Shown here: positions 34,990 to 48,436 of the stretch, one piece after another
How the letters are laid out: each line of letters opens with the position of its first letter
Position numbering within the stretch: position 1 is the first letter of the stretch
Source of the DNA: Pohlia nutans
Lineage: Eukaryota > Streptophyta > Bryopsida > Bryales > Mniaceae
DNA length: 64,000 nucleotides
Direction: 5' to 3'
Assembly: GCA_022496805.1 (NCBI GenBank)
Contig: CM040090.1
Coordinates: forward strand, 16,920,001 to 16,984,000
Program-made: the position numbers and the translations under genes
The notes under the pieces: model-generated
What the model was told of the DNA's origin: nothing
What the model saw: the letters and a program-made list of their open reading frames with translations, nothing else
The model's database searches: none

Positions 34990-37540
34990 TTCAGTAGTTA
35001 ATTCCTTCCTAATTTTCTTATTGTTTTTTTTTATAATTGAGATGACATCTTCTTTTATAATGGAGGTGTTTGTGGTCACTGACGTAATCACAATGTTTTT
35101 TTTTCCTCCAATCATTCTCTGATTTTCTTGTGATTTTCTTGTGCTTTTCTTTCATAATTTTGTTGTTTGCCTCCACAATCAAAATAACATTTTCTTTGGT
35201 AAACAAGGCTATTAAAGTTACAAAGATAAATACGGTGTTCACCAATCCGTTGTTTATGTCATTAAAGCTTCATTCTTCTATTTTTTTTGAGTCTTCTCTA
35301 TCCAAGCTCATCTTATGTAGGAAAAAATCCACATATTGTCCTCTTATGATGTGAGCTTTATTAATAAAAAACCAGTATATAATTGGATTGGTGCATTATA
35401 CATTTACACTACAATTGTGCAGAATTGTCAACTCCTTTTGAAACCAAATGATAGCAATGTTTTTTTTTCTGTATTTTTGAAGATAGCCTCGGTGGTATCA
35501 ACAACCGTCATTAAGATTAGCATGAGAGAGAATGTTAGTATCAAATCATTATATTTTGCTCTTGCCTTGGGTGTTATACATGGTGCATAGTTGATATTCT
35601 TTTGTGGCATGATGACTTTTTGATTGGCGGCTACATGGTGTAGTCTAATTTTCTCCGTTTATTTTGGAGTTGGTGCCATAAAAAAGGCACGGCTCTTAAG
35701 AGTGCCTTTTTGAACGACTACAATCTCAAAGTCGTGTTTTTGAAAAAACTATTCTTCAAAACATCTTTAAAAAATGCACTAGCACTGATGTCTACGAAGT
35801 TGTCACTTTTGATTTTTATTGATAAATTAGTGTTTTTAGCAATACTATAGTAACTTTTGCAAAAAAAAATTAAGAAAGTGTCTGAGTATGGCGCTTTTGA
35901 GTGTTCATCTAATATGTCCAAATTAAGGATGAAGGAATGTAGTTCCTTGAGCATTCGAATGCCATCAGTATCGGGATTTAAGAGGTATAGCTTAATTATT
36001 TCATTGCATACTCCTATTCATCCTCCTCTCTTGGTGCTAAAAAATAACACTGTTATTGGGTCAATGATGCCCATGCCAAGAAGGATGTTCATTTCTACGA
36101 GCTTTTAGGTGATCTAGGATTTAGTAATGTCATGAAAGATGAGAGTTTCCATGTGTATCTCAAAGTGGATATATTTACATGAAAGTCTAAAGCTAAGCTC
36201 GTGATGGAATTACCGAGACTTCAAATGAAGTTTTTGTTAGGTTGTATTATTGCTTTAATATTTTATCATCTCTTTCCACGGGGTATAGGATTAATTTGTG
36301 GTGTTCGTGAGTAGATCACGATTGTACCTCAAGTTTCTTTCGCCTTTTTTTCGGACATTTTTTTAGTATTCTTATCTTTTATAGTTTCATTTATAAAAAT
36401 AATGTTGTCTCCCTTCTTCCGACCTAATTTCACCATAGTTTTGATATTCTAACAAAAAGTTAGGTTTATGCGGCCCATATCTACGTTTTTGTTTTTGGTT
36501 TAAGAGCTTAGGAGCTTTGGAGGTTCAAAATTGAGGTCATCAAATTCCTTTGAGTTTGTGTCACTGTTTGCACTGTCCTACTTCTCGCCTGCATTTTCTG
36601 TTTCGTGCTCTGTTTATATTATAGCATGCTGTCGGTAGCTGCTTGTTGCGATCTGCCGCTATACCTCCGATCTATGTTTTTGTCTTCTCTTTCTTGTCGT
36701 CCGTTCATTGCGTTGTTGGTGCTCATCTGTTAGTTGCGTTACCTGCTCCACTTGAAGTTGCGGCGTGCTTTGATTTGACAATACTGCACCTCGATATAAT
36801 ATCGTCTGCATCGCCGTGCTTTTTTTGCCCGCTATGTCGCTCGGCGTTTTTGTTTCTACCTTGCGAACTATAGTCATGAACTCTCCTACTCCATTCGCTA
36901 TTAGTTTTGATATGATCTATTTCTTTGTTCATAGCTTAGTCTTGGTTCTTGGTTTTTTCACACCTTCACTGGCTCTTTCGTTATTCTTTATTTTCTTGCT
37001 GTTGATGTTTCTTGCTTCTCACGCCGCTTTAGCATCAAGGACTCTCTTCAGATTTACTATGGGTGTCAATTTCTATAGTTTGTTGCATATATGGCCTTAT
37101 CCATGCAGACTGCCTTGATTCCATTGCTTGGCTTCTAATACACGATCCAACCTCTCAGGGAACCCACCACAACGTGTTAGCAATATTCCCTAATTTCCTC
37201 TACTTTCTGTAAGGAGAATTTAAGCGGTCGCAAATGAAGTTAGAATTAATGGAAATAAGGGGATTAATAATGAGGTGTTACGAACGGCAACTCTTGGACG
37301 GAACCAAGATCAGAATTGAGGGGTAACTTTAAACAAAGACAAGACTGGGCTAGAGGTGAGGGGATTCCTCACAAGTGACTGAAACTGCAATTCAAGTGAG
37401 ATAATTAAAAGATGTATTGATAATAGGAAGTCAATACATGACTAGGGTACAACCGGTGTTGAAGAGAACAAGGATCAATGACTCTTGACTCTCTACTTAT
37501 ATTAGGCTATAGGAAACTTTTGGAGCAAAGTCTTAGAGAC
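34990..37540. other. No recognisable gene
   Basis: AT-rich up to about 36500, then more balanced composition to about 38800. The many short open frames show no family signature. The 36500-38800 part may be a decayed transposon or gene. Confidence 0.4.
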
Positions 37541-37559
37541 CTTGATAAGCACCCATGGG

Positions 37560-37735
37560 ATCTTCCGGAAACTTATGGAAGCTTTCAGAATATAAGTAGG
37601 TAAAGCGAAACCTTTCGGAAGCTTCCGGAAGCATCTAGATTCGTATGGAACCTTCCGGAAGCTACTAGAACTATACGGAAGCTTGTAAAAGCTTCCGGAA
37701 GCTAGAGGAATGTTCTAGAATCTTCTACAAGTTAC
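37560..37735. promoter_or_regulatory. Cluster of heat-shock-element-like repeats
   Basis: Repeated GGAAGCTTCCGGAAG-type motifs, for example in 37615-37640, 37660-37672 and 37688-37702, match the HSE rule of inverted 5-bp nGAAn/nTTCn units. The surrounding sequence could be an old LTR, but no partner LTR was found. Confidence 0.5.
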
Positions 37736-37739
37736 TCAA

Positions 37740-40700
37740 GACTATTAACAACTAAACCGTACCTAACCACCGCTCTCTGGGAAAGCTCTTGAAAAACTTC
37801 CTTATTGTAGGGCCGGTATAGATCTCACGGGAAACCCGTGGGGTGTAGATGAAGTCCGGTATGGCACATCTGTGACATGAGGGTACGTACCTTTCTAAGG
37901 CTGGAGTCGCTACTGCTATTGCAGCATTGGGAGTTGTTGATGATCTAGAGCGCAGCTTTTAAGCACTTGCTCACATTGGCTGCTATATAGCATTCCTCTG
38001 GCTGAGGGTGCGTTGTGCTTCGTTGGTTCCGCTGAAGCCTCCGGTTGCTTGAGTTGCTAGTTCTTCCCCTATGACTGCTCGTACGACCTGCGTTTTTTAG
38101 CTCTTGTTTTTTATGCTCGATGATGTTGTCTCTCTAGCTACCAAAACATTTGTCTGGGATCTCAAAGGTGAAAGGTGCTGCAACACTCACAGCTGCTTAT
38201 TTGGTGCATGTTTCCTTGTGTTGCCTTTGACTCTACTTCGGGACTAGTTGGATCTCGGTGTGGATTTCAATCGTAATGCACTGACTGCACACCTTTGTGA
38301 TCACTCTCGCGTTGTCCTTGTGCTTACTGGTGTTGTGCTTATTAGAGCAAGGATCTGTTGGCGCAGTGCTATGATTTACAGTGGTGGGGTGAATTCTAGA
38401 AACATACAAGCAAACGTGTTTTGCTAAGCTATTAGATCTATTGCTATTAGTCAGCGTGACTTTGGTCTTGGTACTGTGTTTGACATAGTTACTATTGCGG
38501 CTACGTCTACGAGTAGTGCTAAAGCTATAACATCAATCATATTAAGAGTTTCTACTAATAGTGGTCCTATCAAGATAATGCAAAGTGGGTAAGCAACGAA
38601 CCAAAAGAGGAATGAGGATGTATCTGCCAATGTTGATCTTGCAATCTGGAGCACGCTGCTTGCTTCCGCTTTCTCCAATGTTTGGCGTTGTTGGAATCTA
38701 GATCTTGGGTGTGTGAGTTGCCTTTTCACACTCTACATCTTTCAACTTTTGAGACTAATTGTTCCACACCCCTCACCAAAAAACGTAGAGCTCACTCTCT
38801 ACATTCTGCCCTCTCTAAAGACCCCCTTCTCAGTAAATACATATATATATATATATATTCTATAAATTAAAAAAATCATTTTAAAATGAAATATTCAAAT
38901 TTAGAGGTGTTTCAAGAGATACATGTTGCTAATGAATATATTTAGTTAAATGTATAAAACTCTTCTAATATAAGAGAGAATTAAACTCAATAACTTATAG
39001 CATTTGGGAGGAGATAATATATAGTAGTGAATTTTTTTGTAGAGCCGTAAACAAAGCATTACATCTCTATATTGCTTAACGCAGATGACACTCAATTTGT
39101 TTATCAACTTTGACAAGTATACCCTCTAAATCAAAACATGAAAGCGTTTTATTGGCTTCATAAAATTTCCCTTCCTAATCATCATCTTGAACATTGTTCT
39201 TCGTGCTATAACTCAATACCATGTTTTATATTTGCAACAACATCGTTGTCATCCTCCAACTCCAATTCATACATCTGAAACCTCTACATTTTTAATCATG
39301 ATAATATAAGAACTTTGTCATTATTACCGCTACTATTAAATGCTGGAGCGGAAATTTTTGGGTTGAATTAATTGAGACTCGATAATGGTCTTAACGTTCC
39401 CAAGGCTCCCAGCCCCTAAAGTTCACTGTCTGTCACCTTTGAGGACATTTGAGTAGTTATAAATGACCCTTACTAAAAAGTTGAGTTTAGTGAAGTTCAA
39501 AGTAAGATTACTAATTATCTATACCTGCAATGATTATGAATTCTCAGTACAAAGAACAAATAAAAACATGAACATATGAACACATGAACACCCAAAGAGC
39601 ACATAATTAAACACATTAACACAATTTACATCTATATTTACATTAGTAAATTAGCACATCGATTAAGACATCGATGTAGGAGTTCATGATATACTGAAAT
39701 AAAAACACTACAGATGATTGAATAAAAATGTGTAGATAAATCATTTCAAAGAGTTACGAAGTTGATACTTAGCAATGTAAACTTTGTAGCTTAGAACTCC
39801 ATTTTTTGTTTTATACTTTCACTTTGATTAGTGCACCTTCAATCACCATTGAAACCCTTGTATTCATTAGGTCTGCTTGAATCTATATCACTGCAATCAA
39901 TTAGACATTGCTAACAATTTATCACTATCTTTTTGACATAGTGTAATCTCAAAGATCTTGCTTTCAATTAGGAAGCTAAGAATAAGCATAAATGGTTTTT
40001 GAATCATAATACATGAAAATGAGTTTTGGTAAAAAAAATTTACTCTCTTTGGTTTTTTATATGAGAAAATCTACATTTAGTCATATAAATCCCTAAACCT
40101 TAAACACACAGTAGAGAGCAGTGATAAAAAGAAGCAAATAGACGTCATATGTTTTCGAATTGAAGCTCAAAACCTACTTTGTGAATTAGTCGCCCCACTG
40201 ACTCTCTGCTCACGATGTCGTTCCATCCATTTCTTATGCTTGCACAATATTATTCCAAACACACACTCTAAAAACACACAAATTAAGATATTCTCTCTCT
40301 GAAAACATTCATGTGAAGATTCATTAAAAAATGATGATCCTCTATAGTTTTAGAAATAGTTTGAAAAAGTGATGATCCTTTGTACTACTAGTGCAAAATT
40401 AAAACCCTCCAATTAAGAGGACATGAGCATCAACAGATTACAAGTCGGTAGATCACAACAGCACGAACGGACACATAAAAAGAGAACCACGTGAAAAGTG
40501 ATCATCCCACACAAATAGTACATACAGAAGATTTCAATCCTTCACGAAAACCCTAAAATGACGCTCACTTTCAACGAATGAGCCAGTTTTTAGAAGCGAC
40601 CTAGCCTCACCGGACGACCTAAATACTGACTAACGCGGGCGCTGCCAGGTCTACAAGGATGCATCTAAAAATAGCTTCGTCAAAAGCTAAATGGGGTATA

Positions 40701-42977
40701 TCTAACGTGACGACAAAAAAAATTTGAAACTCTGTATGAAAAATGAAGATTGTTGAAGATGAAATCAAAGTTGAAGATAAAATTGGAGAAGTGCACTTAC
40801 TATGCCCTGTGGTGTCAAATCCAAAACAACGATAGAAAGATATTGACAAAGGTATGTATTAAAATATATACAAGTAATTCTGTGAGTATGGATGTTTGAT
40901 TTCTTTAATTTCTTTATCGTGGATATGGAGAGTTAAGAAGGTCAAGCGTCTTTACCGCCATTTGTTTCACACTCTAAATTGTGTAGATTTTGTGAGAACT
41001 ATAAATTTCATGACAAGAAAGTACATAGTCGTGCAATATTGTACGTCAAATTCGTACTTTAAAAAATTTGCAACATTGCATGATAAAGAAATTGAAGATC
41101 ATCAATCTACTTTAATTCACAACATAAAGTTCAAAAATTGTATGACAAGAAAGTTGATGATTGTCATTTCATTGTTTATTCCCAATAACATGATTCCCTG
41201 CATGATTCAAATTCCCATAATCTTGTCTCACAGATACTACCTCTTGTGTAGAATTTAGGAATAACTTTTGAAAGATTTGTTTGAAAGATGTAGAAGAAGT
41301 TTTTCAACTTCTCTAAACTAGGATAAATAGGAGCTTCTAAAACACAAGAAAGTAAAAAACTTTTCAACTTTTGAACTACTAAGAAAAATGCCTTGAAAAT
41401 TTTGCACTCTACAAGTTTGTGAAATGAAACTTCTTTTTGTTATGTCACTATGCAAAAGTAATATTGAACCTCAAAAGGTAAGATGACTCAATTTTCTTGG
41501 CATAGGTAACTTTCACTGATTTGAAATTCAAATTTAAAGGTAAAAAGAAAACACTGATATATTTCTTTAGATTTATAGTCATGAAAGCTATAATAAGCCT
41601 CAGTATTGTCTTTTTGATTTCTTATACCTTTTTATTAGGGAACATAAAGGTTGGATTTTGACATATACTGAGTTTGTTTTTAACGTAAATTGTTATGTTG
41701 TACGTTTTTGCTCAAGTTGAATGTGCAAATGTTTGATTTTAAAATTCCTATTTAATTTCTTTGGAGCAATATAACTAATTGTGATCCCTTTTTTAATAAG
41801 AGAATAGTTCATCTTATGGTTTGGAGTTGTGAATGTAGATAACAGTGTTTGTGTTGATTGTGTATTAAATAATCTTTGAAATTTGAGAAGCTTATTAAGT
41901 TATGTTGTTGAATTATGTCTTTGGATCAACATCCAAGAACTTACTATTTGACTCATTATATTGAATTATACAATGTCAAGGATTACAATCATTTTCTTAT
42001 TTATCAAAAAAAAACTTGAAATTTGCATTACAACAAATGTAAGTTTATTTTAGTGTATAATATGAAAACATGTTATTTTCTATTGAAAGATTAAATTAAC
42101 ATAATAATGAATATTCTGTAAATTGAAATCTATATGTATTTAATTTATAAACCCTTCGTTGTGTAAAATCAAAATCAAATTACTTTTATTTGAAATTTAT
42201 TTTATTAAATAGATTTTGACCTTATTAATTGTATTACATGGGAAGATTTTATTAATATAGTAATTGTTATTATCTCAATAGTGTTCATGATTTAGATTAC
42301 CTCCAATGAGTCAAAAAATTTGAAAATTGCGATTCATGGTATTTCTTTTTTTTCAAAAACTTGATTTTCTATACTTTAGTATTCAATACAATTTACAAAA
42401 AAGTGTGGATTCATTCAAGTTAAATTAAATTTGATCGATTCTAAAACTAAAGTCACTTTTAAAATGCATCAACCACCTACTTTTAAAAATGATAACATTG
42501 CCTAATATCATATTTCAAAGAGTTATGTCATACATATTTTTTAGAAAAAGAGGGATCATTGCTAACATCATTGTTATTAAATGAATCATATTGTAATCAT
42601 GGGTGAATAATGCCTCAAAACGTTAACACAAAAGTTTGTAGTATGTAGTACATTGACTATACATTTAAAAAGTGTCAGTGTAGATAAAAATTGATATTAA
42701 CTTTGTAAATAAAAAGTTGACCTTTTGGTTGATTATCCAACTTTGGGAATCACTAAAATAATTATAGATTTTAAATATACTCGTAAATATATTTTAAACT
42801 ATATTGATATACACCACTAAAGACTTATTTCCAATAGTGTTGTAGAATTTTTAATGTAGACACATGTTTAAAATATATAACATATAAAAAATTCCAAAAA
42901 AAAAATGATTCGAAGACATTTAAAGATGCTTGATGTTCAGAGTCAATATGTATTTCATTTTCAAGGTCTTTTCTCTA
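37740..42977. other. No recognisable gene
   Basis: Mostly AT-rich. It includes a short (TA)n run at about 38840-38858. Nothing coding was supported. Confidence 0.4.
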
Positions 42978-43539
42978 TTAACCCTTAAACGTACCAGTCC
43001 TTTCTAGAGAAGTCAAACTACAGAATTATATAGAATTAAGCCTTGAAGAATAATCAAAGTATATTTTGTAATATTTTCATGCATAAAAATAAGCGTTTCC
43101 TATTAGTCCTGAAATTTTCAGATTTTTTTTATTTAACATGATTTTCTTACAAATTTTTAAGTCAAATGCTTCACAAATTCATTTTAATTACAAAAAAACT
43201 TCAAAAAATTGATTAATTTTTGGATGAGATGCAAATCACAATGGAGAATCATATGATATCATTGATATGTTTTCCATAAAAAAAAACTAGTTAAATTTTG
43301 AAATTCGAAAAGTAATCATCCCATGTAGTGTATTCAGAGCTTGAGCTACAAAGCTTGCAAAAGAAATAATTTACTCAATACATGAAATTTTTAAGATTTG
43401 AAAAGTGGAGTGCAAACTAGACTTGATAAACTTCATTTTCTCTGTTGAGTGTAGTAGCAAAAGAAATCATCTTCGAGATCAAAATTGGGTTTGACCAACA
43501 AACGTCCAATAACTGGATGCGTGGACATTTAGGGGTTAA
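42978..43539. mobile_element. TTAA element, 562 bp
   Basis: Ends TTAACCCTTAAACGTACC and GTGGACATTTAGGGGTTAA with TTAA at 42978 and 43536. A subterminal near-palindrome GTCCAATAACTGGATG lies about 20 bp from the right end. Confidence 0.83.
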
Positions 43540-44436
43540 AATCATATATGTCTTAATTTTATTTGACAAGTTTTGACCTTAAAATCAAATATATTTTATT
43601 CCATTTGTTTCAGCTACTACCCTATGTCAAGGTCAGTTCCGGCATAATTAACCAATTTTTCTTCAAAATGCCATAAATCATCTTGTGATTGGTTTAGGCT
43701 AACGTGGACCAATGAAAATCTGATGTGAAAATTCAATTTCTGCATGAGGTTGTCTAATCTGATCGTCACATACAATATAGTGTAAGTCACATTAATACAA
43801 ACAAGCACAACATTTAAAGTATAGTAGATATAATAATATATTTACTAAAATCCTACTTCTTTAATTAGTTTTGAAATGAATATGGTTTTGTAACAAATCT
43901 CCCAACAGGTTGCCACCAACTCTTCTAACACGTGGTAAATTATAAATTCTTTATTGGGTTGAAAAACTCAAATCTTAAACCAACACGATTTTGGTCTAAG
44001 ATCAAATCACCCAATCAAAGAGAAGGGATCTCAACAAACAAGAGCCTCCACATTCTCACCACCGAGCTTTATATCCTAAGTTCCTTCACTATAGGAGCTA
44101 GTAGTCCATCTTTAGGCTTTTAACTTTCTATCTTCAAAATGAGATCTAGTCCATAGATCTTTAAGTCCTCTAAATTTTATATTTGGAGTGATTTAACTCT
44201 AGTGCACCTCATTTAGAATTGTTTAACTCTTATCTTCATGTTTTCAATCAAGAGTGGTTTAACTTTGGTGCACTAAATGTGGATCTATTTAATTCTAGTG
44301 CACATGTTGTCAACTTGGAGTTGTTTAACTCGAGTCCATCCATCTTCAATTGGGAGTTGACTTGCTCCCGTCATCCTTTACTCACACACTGCCACATGAA
44401 ACACATTACCATCCCTAAAGATCTCAATTCTACCCC

Positions 44437-44600
44437 TCGGGGTATCAACTCTACTCATCATGGTATCAACTTTATCCCTCATGGTATAAACTTTACATCT
44501 CATGGTATCAACTCTACTCATCATGGTATCAACTTTATCCCTCATGGTATAAACTTTACATCTCATGGTATCAACTCTACCCCTCAAATATCAATTGTAC
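44437..44600. repeat. Minisatellite, 21-bp units in 63-bp higher-order repeats
   Basis: Units of the form CATGGTATCAACTCTACTCAT repeat about eight times. Three slightly different units form a 63-bp block that occurs twice in full. An open frame reads through it as a 7-residue HGIN-type repeat, probably by chance, because 21 is a multiple of three. Confidence 0.85.
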
Positions 44601-45681
44601 CATGCTTCATATGGTATCAATTGTACCTCAAAAGGTACATGATAGGTTTTTCACATTAATATGAATAGAACAAAAGAATTAATTTTAGTTGTAAAATATA
44701 TTTTATCATGTGCTCCTACTACACTTTCCTATAATTCACTATCACAACACCTAAATCATTTTTTTCCCATTTGTAGCAAATCTTTGCAACATTGTGGCTT
44801 TAATTAAAATGAACAATTTTAATTTGACAAAAACCCTGTGTGAACCACCCAAAATATTTTCACATAATTTGGAATGGATAAATATGATTCATCCGTAGGA
44901 GTGAAAGCATGGTATTGTGTACCAAAAAGTTGATCCGCCTTGCTGAAATTACATTGTTTTTTTTATTAAAGGCTATACATGAGTATCAAACTGTCTTTTT
45001 TGTTGATTCTAATTTTACGGCGCCCCTAGTTGTTCTTATAAGTAATCAAACTCAATGTTTCAAAGTAGGAATCATTCAAAAAAATACAAAAAGTAAAGCT
45101 CAAAAATAGAAGTCTAAATCCAATTTCAAGAGCAAATTTGATGAACTGAATCATACTTAATATGAATACAAATTTTATATTATTTAATTCCATTGTGCTT
45201 TTGAGGGCTCCAAAGAAAAACCTTGAAAAATTTGATATTTGAAGCATTTTCAGCTTGTTTTATATCAATGTTTTAATTTGGTTCAAAACTACTTTGTAAA
45301 TTTTGACTACTTCGACGTCGCTAAAACATACATAAATGATTATTGAAAATGACTCTTTCAGTTTTCTTTGTGAGATTTTGTTAAAAATCATGTCATTTTT
45401 TTATTGGCAAAAAAAAGTTTACAAAAAAAAATTAATGTATTTTTGACCTTGCATTATTGCTTCTTCATAGGGATCAATATTGGTTCACTTTACCATGCTT
45501 TAATCCATAATCTAGATATTCATTGCTTCACCACTCATACAAAAATGACAAATAACACTATCAAATGAAAAAGGTAGACTCAAGTGTAAAATATGTTATT
45601 TTTAAAAAGTTTTTACAATTTTGTAAAAAACAGAGTTATTGAAAAGTTATGAACCTCAATTTAATTTCAAGATTTGAACCG

Positions 45682-46597
45682 TTAACCCCTAAATGCCCAA
45701 CCGTTCATTATCAATTATGTACATAATCAAATTTTGTTTTCTCATCCATGATGCACTTTTTGCAATATTGAATTTTTACTAGAGATTTGGTATATAGTCA
45801 GCTTCACGCATGCGTGAATTGATTTAGAAAGGGGATGATTTGTAAAATTTTATGCCTCATTTCATGTTTCAGCGATTATCTAAAATTTTATAAGATCTTA
45901 GTTCAAAAGTACTCTTGAAAAATCGACTCATAAAATTAAGCGACCAAAAATTCTTCAATAATCATTAGACTTTTAGTATTACATTTCAATCCATTGCAAA
46001 AGGAATTCATCCACAAATTGTCAATATTTTATTCGTAATCAAATTACAACAGAATTTTGCATTTCAAATTTCAAATTTCATACAAAATATTGGTGATAGC
46101 TATCATAGATTTAACCATACGGATAGAATCTAAAATTCATAGTGAACACTTGTTTCATTAAAAGTACGCGTGCCATATAAAAAGCGCACATGCTAATTTT
46201 TTTTTAAATTATATATGTTTGAAAAAAGTGTACTCATATTTTACCTATAAAGTGCCAAAATTGAATGTACATTACATAAAAAAAATGTAGTATAAATTTT
46301 AGAGGGGGGTGGGTATTTTCCCACCCCTCTCCCTTTAAAATTAAAAGAAATGTAATGCGACTTTTAAAAGGGGGTTGGGCATGTTTCCACCCCCTTACCT
46401 TTTTTAATAAAAAGAAATGTAGGGCACATAACACTAAAAAAATAATGCACATGACTATGTGCACTTTTAATGAAACAAGTGTTAGTGTAAAACTTTTATT
46501 CATACATCAAGTTCAAAATATACCTCTTAGTTGCATTTTATAATGCATCTTTGCAAATCTCCAAATATATAGAGGAGTGAGGACTTTTAGGGGTTAA
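45682..46597. mobile_element. TTAA element, 916 bp, the longest complete copy
   Basis: Ends TTAACCCCTAAATGCCC and GACTTTTAGGGGTTAA with TTAA at 45682 and 46594. It contains two hairpin units near 46300-46400 (GGGGTGGGTATTTTCCCACCCC and a diverged second copy). No transposase frame was found. Confidence 0.82.
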
Positions 46598-46790
46598 AGT
46601 TTCAAAGATTTGAGCCATCAAATTTCAACAATTTTGAACCTAAGTTTGATTTTAGAGTTTCAACAATGTTGAATCCTTGATTTTACTATAATTTTTTTAG
46701 CATTGTTGAACATGAATGATTAAAAATACAAACAAAGAAACATAATTTCATGCATAGGGTTCAAAAAATTTTGAAGAAAAAAATAACTAT

Positions 46791-47362
46791 AATAGAGTTA
46801 TCCATAAATTCACCTAGATTTTGAAGAATCTATTATGAATTTTGCTTTGATATACTCTTATTTGTTCACTCTAAATAGTTAAAAGGTATGAACGAGCTTA
46901 GTGGTCTTCAAACTCGTATAAAAACTTTTTGAACTCCTTTCTTACTACCGAAAAAGTTTTTATATGAGTTTGAAGACCACAAAGCTGTTACACACCTAAA
47001 AATGATAGACCTGATAATGATAAACCACCATCCTCTTTCATACCTTTTAATTATTTGAAGTGAACAAAAAATAATATTAACCCCTAAACGTCCCATGGGA
47101 ATAGTATATACGCTGTCGTATGATTGGAATTTTTTACCAACAAGAAACTCTGAATTGGGATCTCAATAGCTCACTTGAAGTGCATTGATAGAAATTCCAA
47201 TTTCTCTTTTGAACTCAAACCCAATAATGATGTGGATTCATTCCAATTACAACCAAAATACAACGTATTTTGGTGGTCGCAAAGGCACGTTCAAACGTTT
47301 AGGGGTTAAAAAAATTCATGATAGATTCTTCAAAATCAATATGACCTAAGGATAACTCTAAT
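46791..47362. mobile_element. Foldback element A, carrying a TTAA MITE
   Basis: The termini AATAGAGTTATCC and GGATAACTCTAAT are inverted. The arms pair over most of their length (TTGAAGAATCTAT.ATGAATTTT, then GAGCTTAGTGGTCTTCAAACTC, to a centre near 46945). The 233-bp TTAA MITE sits in the right arm. Confidence 0.65.
47077..47309. mobile_element. TTAA MITE, 233-bp subfamily, copy 3
   Basis: Ends TTAACCCCTAAACGTCCC and AACGTTTAGGGGTTAA with TTAA at 47077 and 47306. Nearly the same interior as the copy at 7448-7680, about 40 kb away. Confidence 0.88.
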
Positions 47363-47411
47363 GTGTACCAAGTTTCTCAAATTTGGAACAAACTCCAAAA
47401 CTTACTTAGAT

Positions 47412-48147
47412 ATTAGAGTTATCCTTAAAGTCACATTGTGTTTGAATAAGATGCCGTGAATTTTTCTTTATTGTATTGTTATTTGTTCACTCCAAATAGT
47501 TTAAAGGTAGGGAAAAGCTTGGTGGTTTATCATTGTTAGGTGTGTAAGAGCTTGGTGGTCTCTAAACTCAACGGAAACTAGTTTAGCCGTCAAGAAAGAC
47601 GGCTAAACTAATTTTCCATGAGTTTGCAAACCATCAAACTCTTACACACCTAATGATGAGAGACCACTAAGTTCTTCCCTACCTTATAACTACCGTACCT
47701 TAGGGGCAGCTTCATCACTCCTCCATCGAATAATTAATTAATTTCAAAATTTGAAGTCCGGCAATAAAAAAAGTAATTTTTAAAAATTCAACTTTTCAGG
47801 AAATAAATAACTTCAAGTTCGACTTTCATCCACAATTGATGAAGTTTCATTGATTGTTTGTTATTTTAGTGGACTTCATGTGATCACTCTTAACATTTTT
47901 AATTTAATTTATTTTTAGTTCATGTATTCAATTTCAAGATATTTCATCATTCATCTGATTTAATTTCATGATTTTCCGGGAAATAGGCAACATAATATTT
48001 TTTTTTATTCGACATTTTTATTTGGAATTATTTTTTGCCGAAGCTGCCCCTGAGGTACGGTATTTGGGGTGAACAAATAAGAGTACATTAATGAGAAAGT
48101 CACGATATCTTATTCAAACACAAGGTGACTTTAAGGATAACTCTATT
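47412..48147. mobile_element. Foldback element B, a long near-perfect palindrome carrying a nested element
   Basis: The arms begin TTAGAGTTATCCTTAAAGTC and mirror each other to a 6-nt loop (AAGAAA, 47592-47597) flanked by GCCGTC/GACGGC. The right arm is interrupted by a TA-flanked element at 47693-48060. Without it the palindrome is about 366 bp. It is related to foldback A just upstream. Confidence 0.75.
47693..48060. mobile_element. TA-flanked MITE with CCGTACC ends, nested in foldback B
   Basis: The ends CCGTACCTTAGGGGCAGCTT and AAGCTGCCCCTGAGGTACGG are inverted (one mismatch), flanked by TA at 47691 and 48061. The intact left arm of foldback B shows the uninterrupted sequence CCAAATAGTT, so TA was duplicated on insertion, as for Tc1/mariner-type elements. 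Confidence 0.8.
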
Positions 48148-48436
48148 GCCTTGAAAAAAAACAATGACTGAACTCTCACACTAAGTTGAATAAAGGCTTC
48201 CAGATGATCCTCAGCGTCCCCAATACCCGCCTGAAATACCCGGCTTCTCCGGGTATCAGCACAACCCGTACATACATCCGTAGAAGCTAACCTTCGTCTC
48301 TTCTCCTCGGATGCACCACCAAGGCTGTAGCCAACTACACGCACATAAGAAGAAGAATTTGCGTTTGCAAAGGTGCCGGTCATTGCTCGATTCTTCTTCT
48401 TCAGGTTCATCAGATTCTTCTTCGTCGGGGATTATT

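Noticed and set aside
36643..37118. Hydrophobic frames that could be membrane proteins
   Set aside because: Pyrimidine-rich DNA gives Leu/Phe/Ser-rich translations. There is no conserved motif or plausible gene structure.
44219..44659. 146-codon plus-strand frame over the minisatellite
   Set aside because: It is an open frame created by a 21-bp repeat. The flanking part is low-complexity and shows no protein signature.
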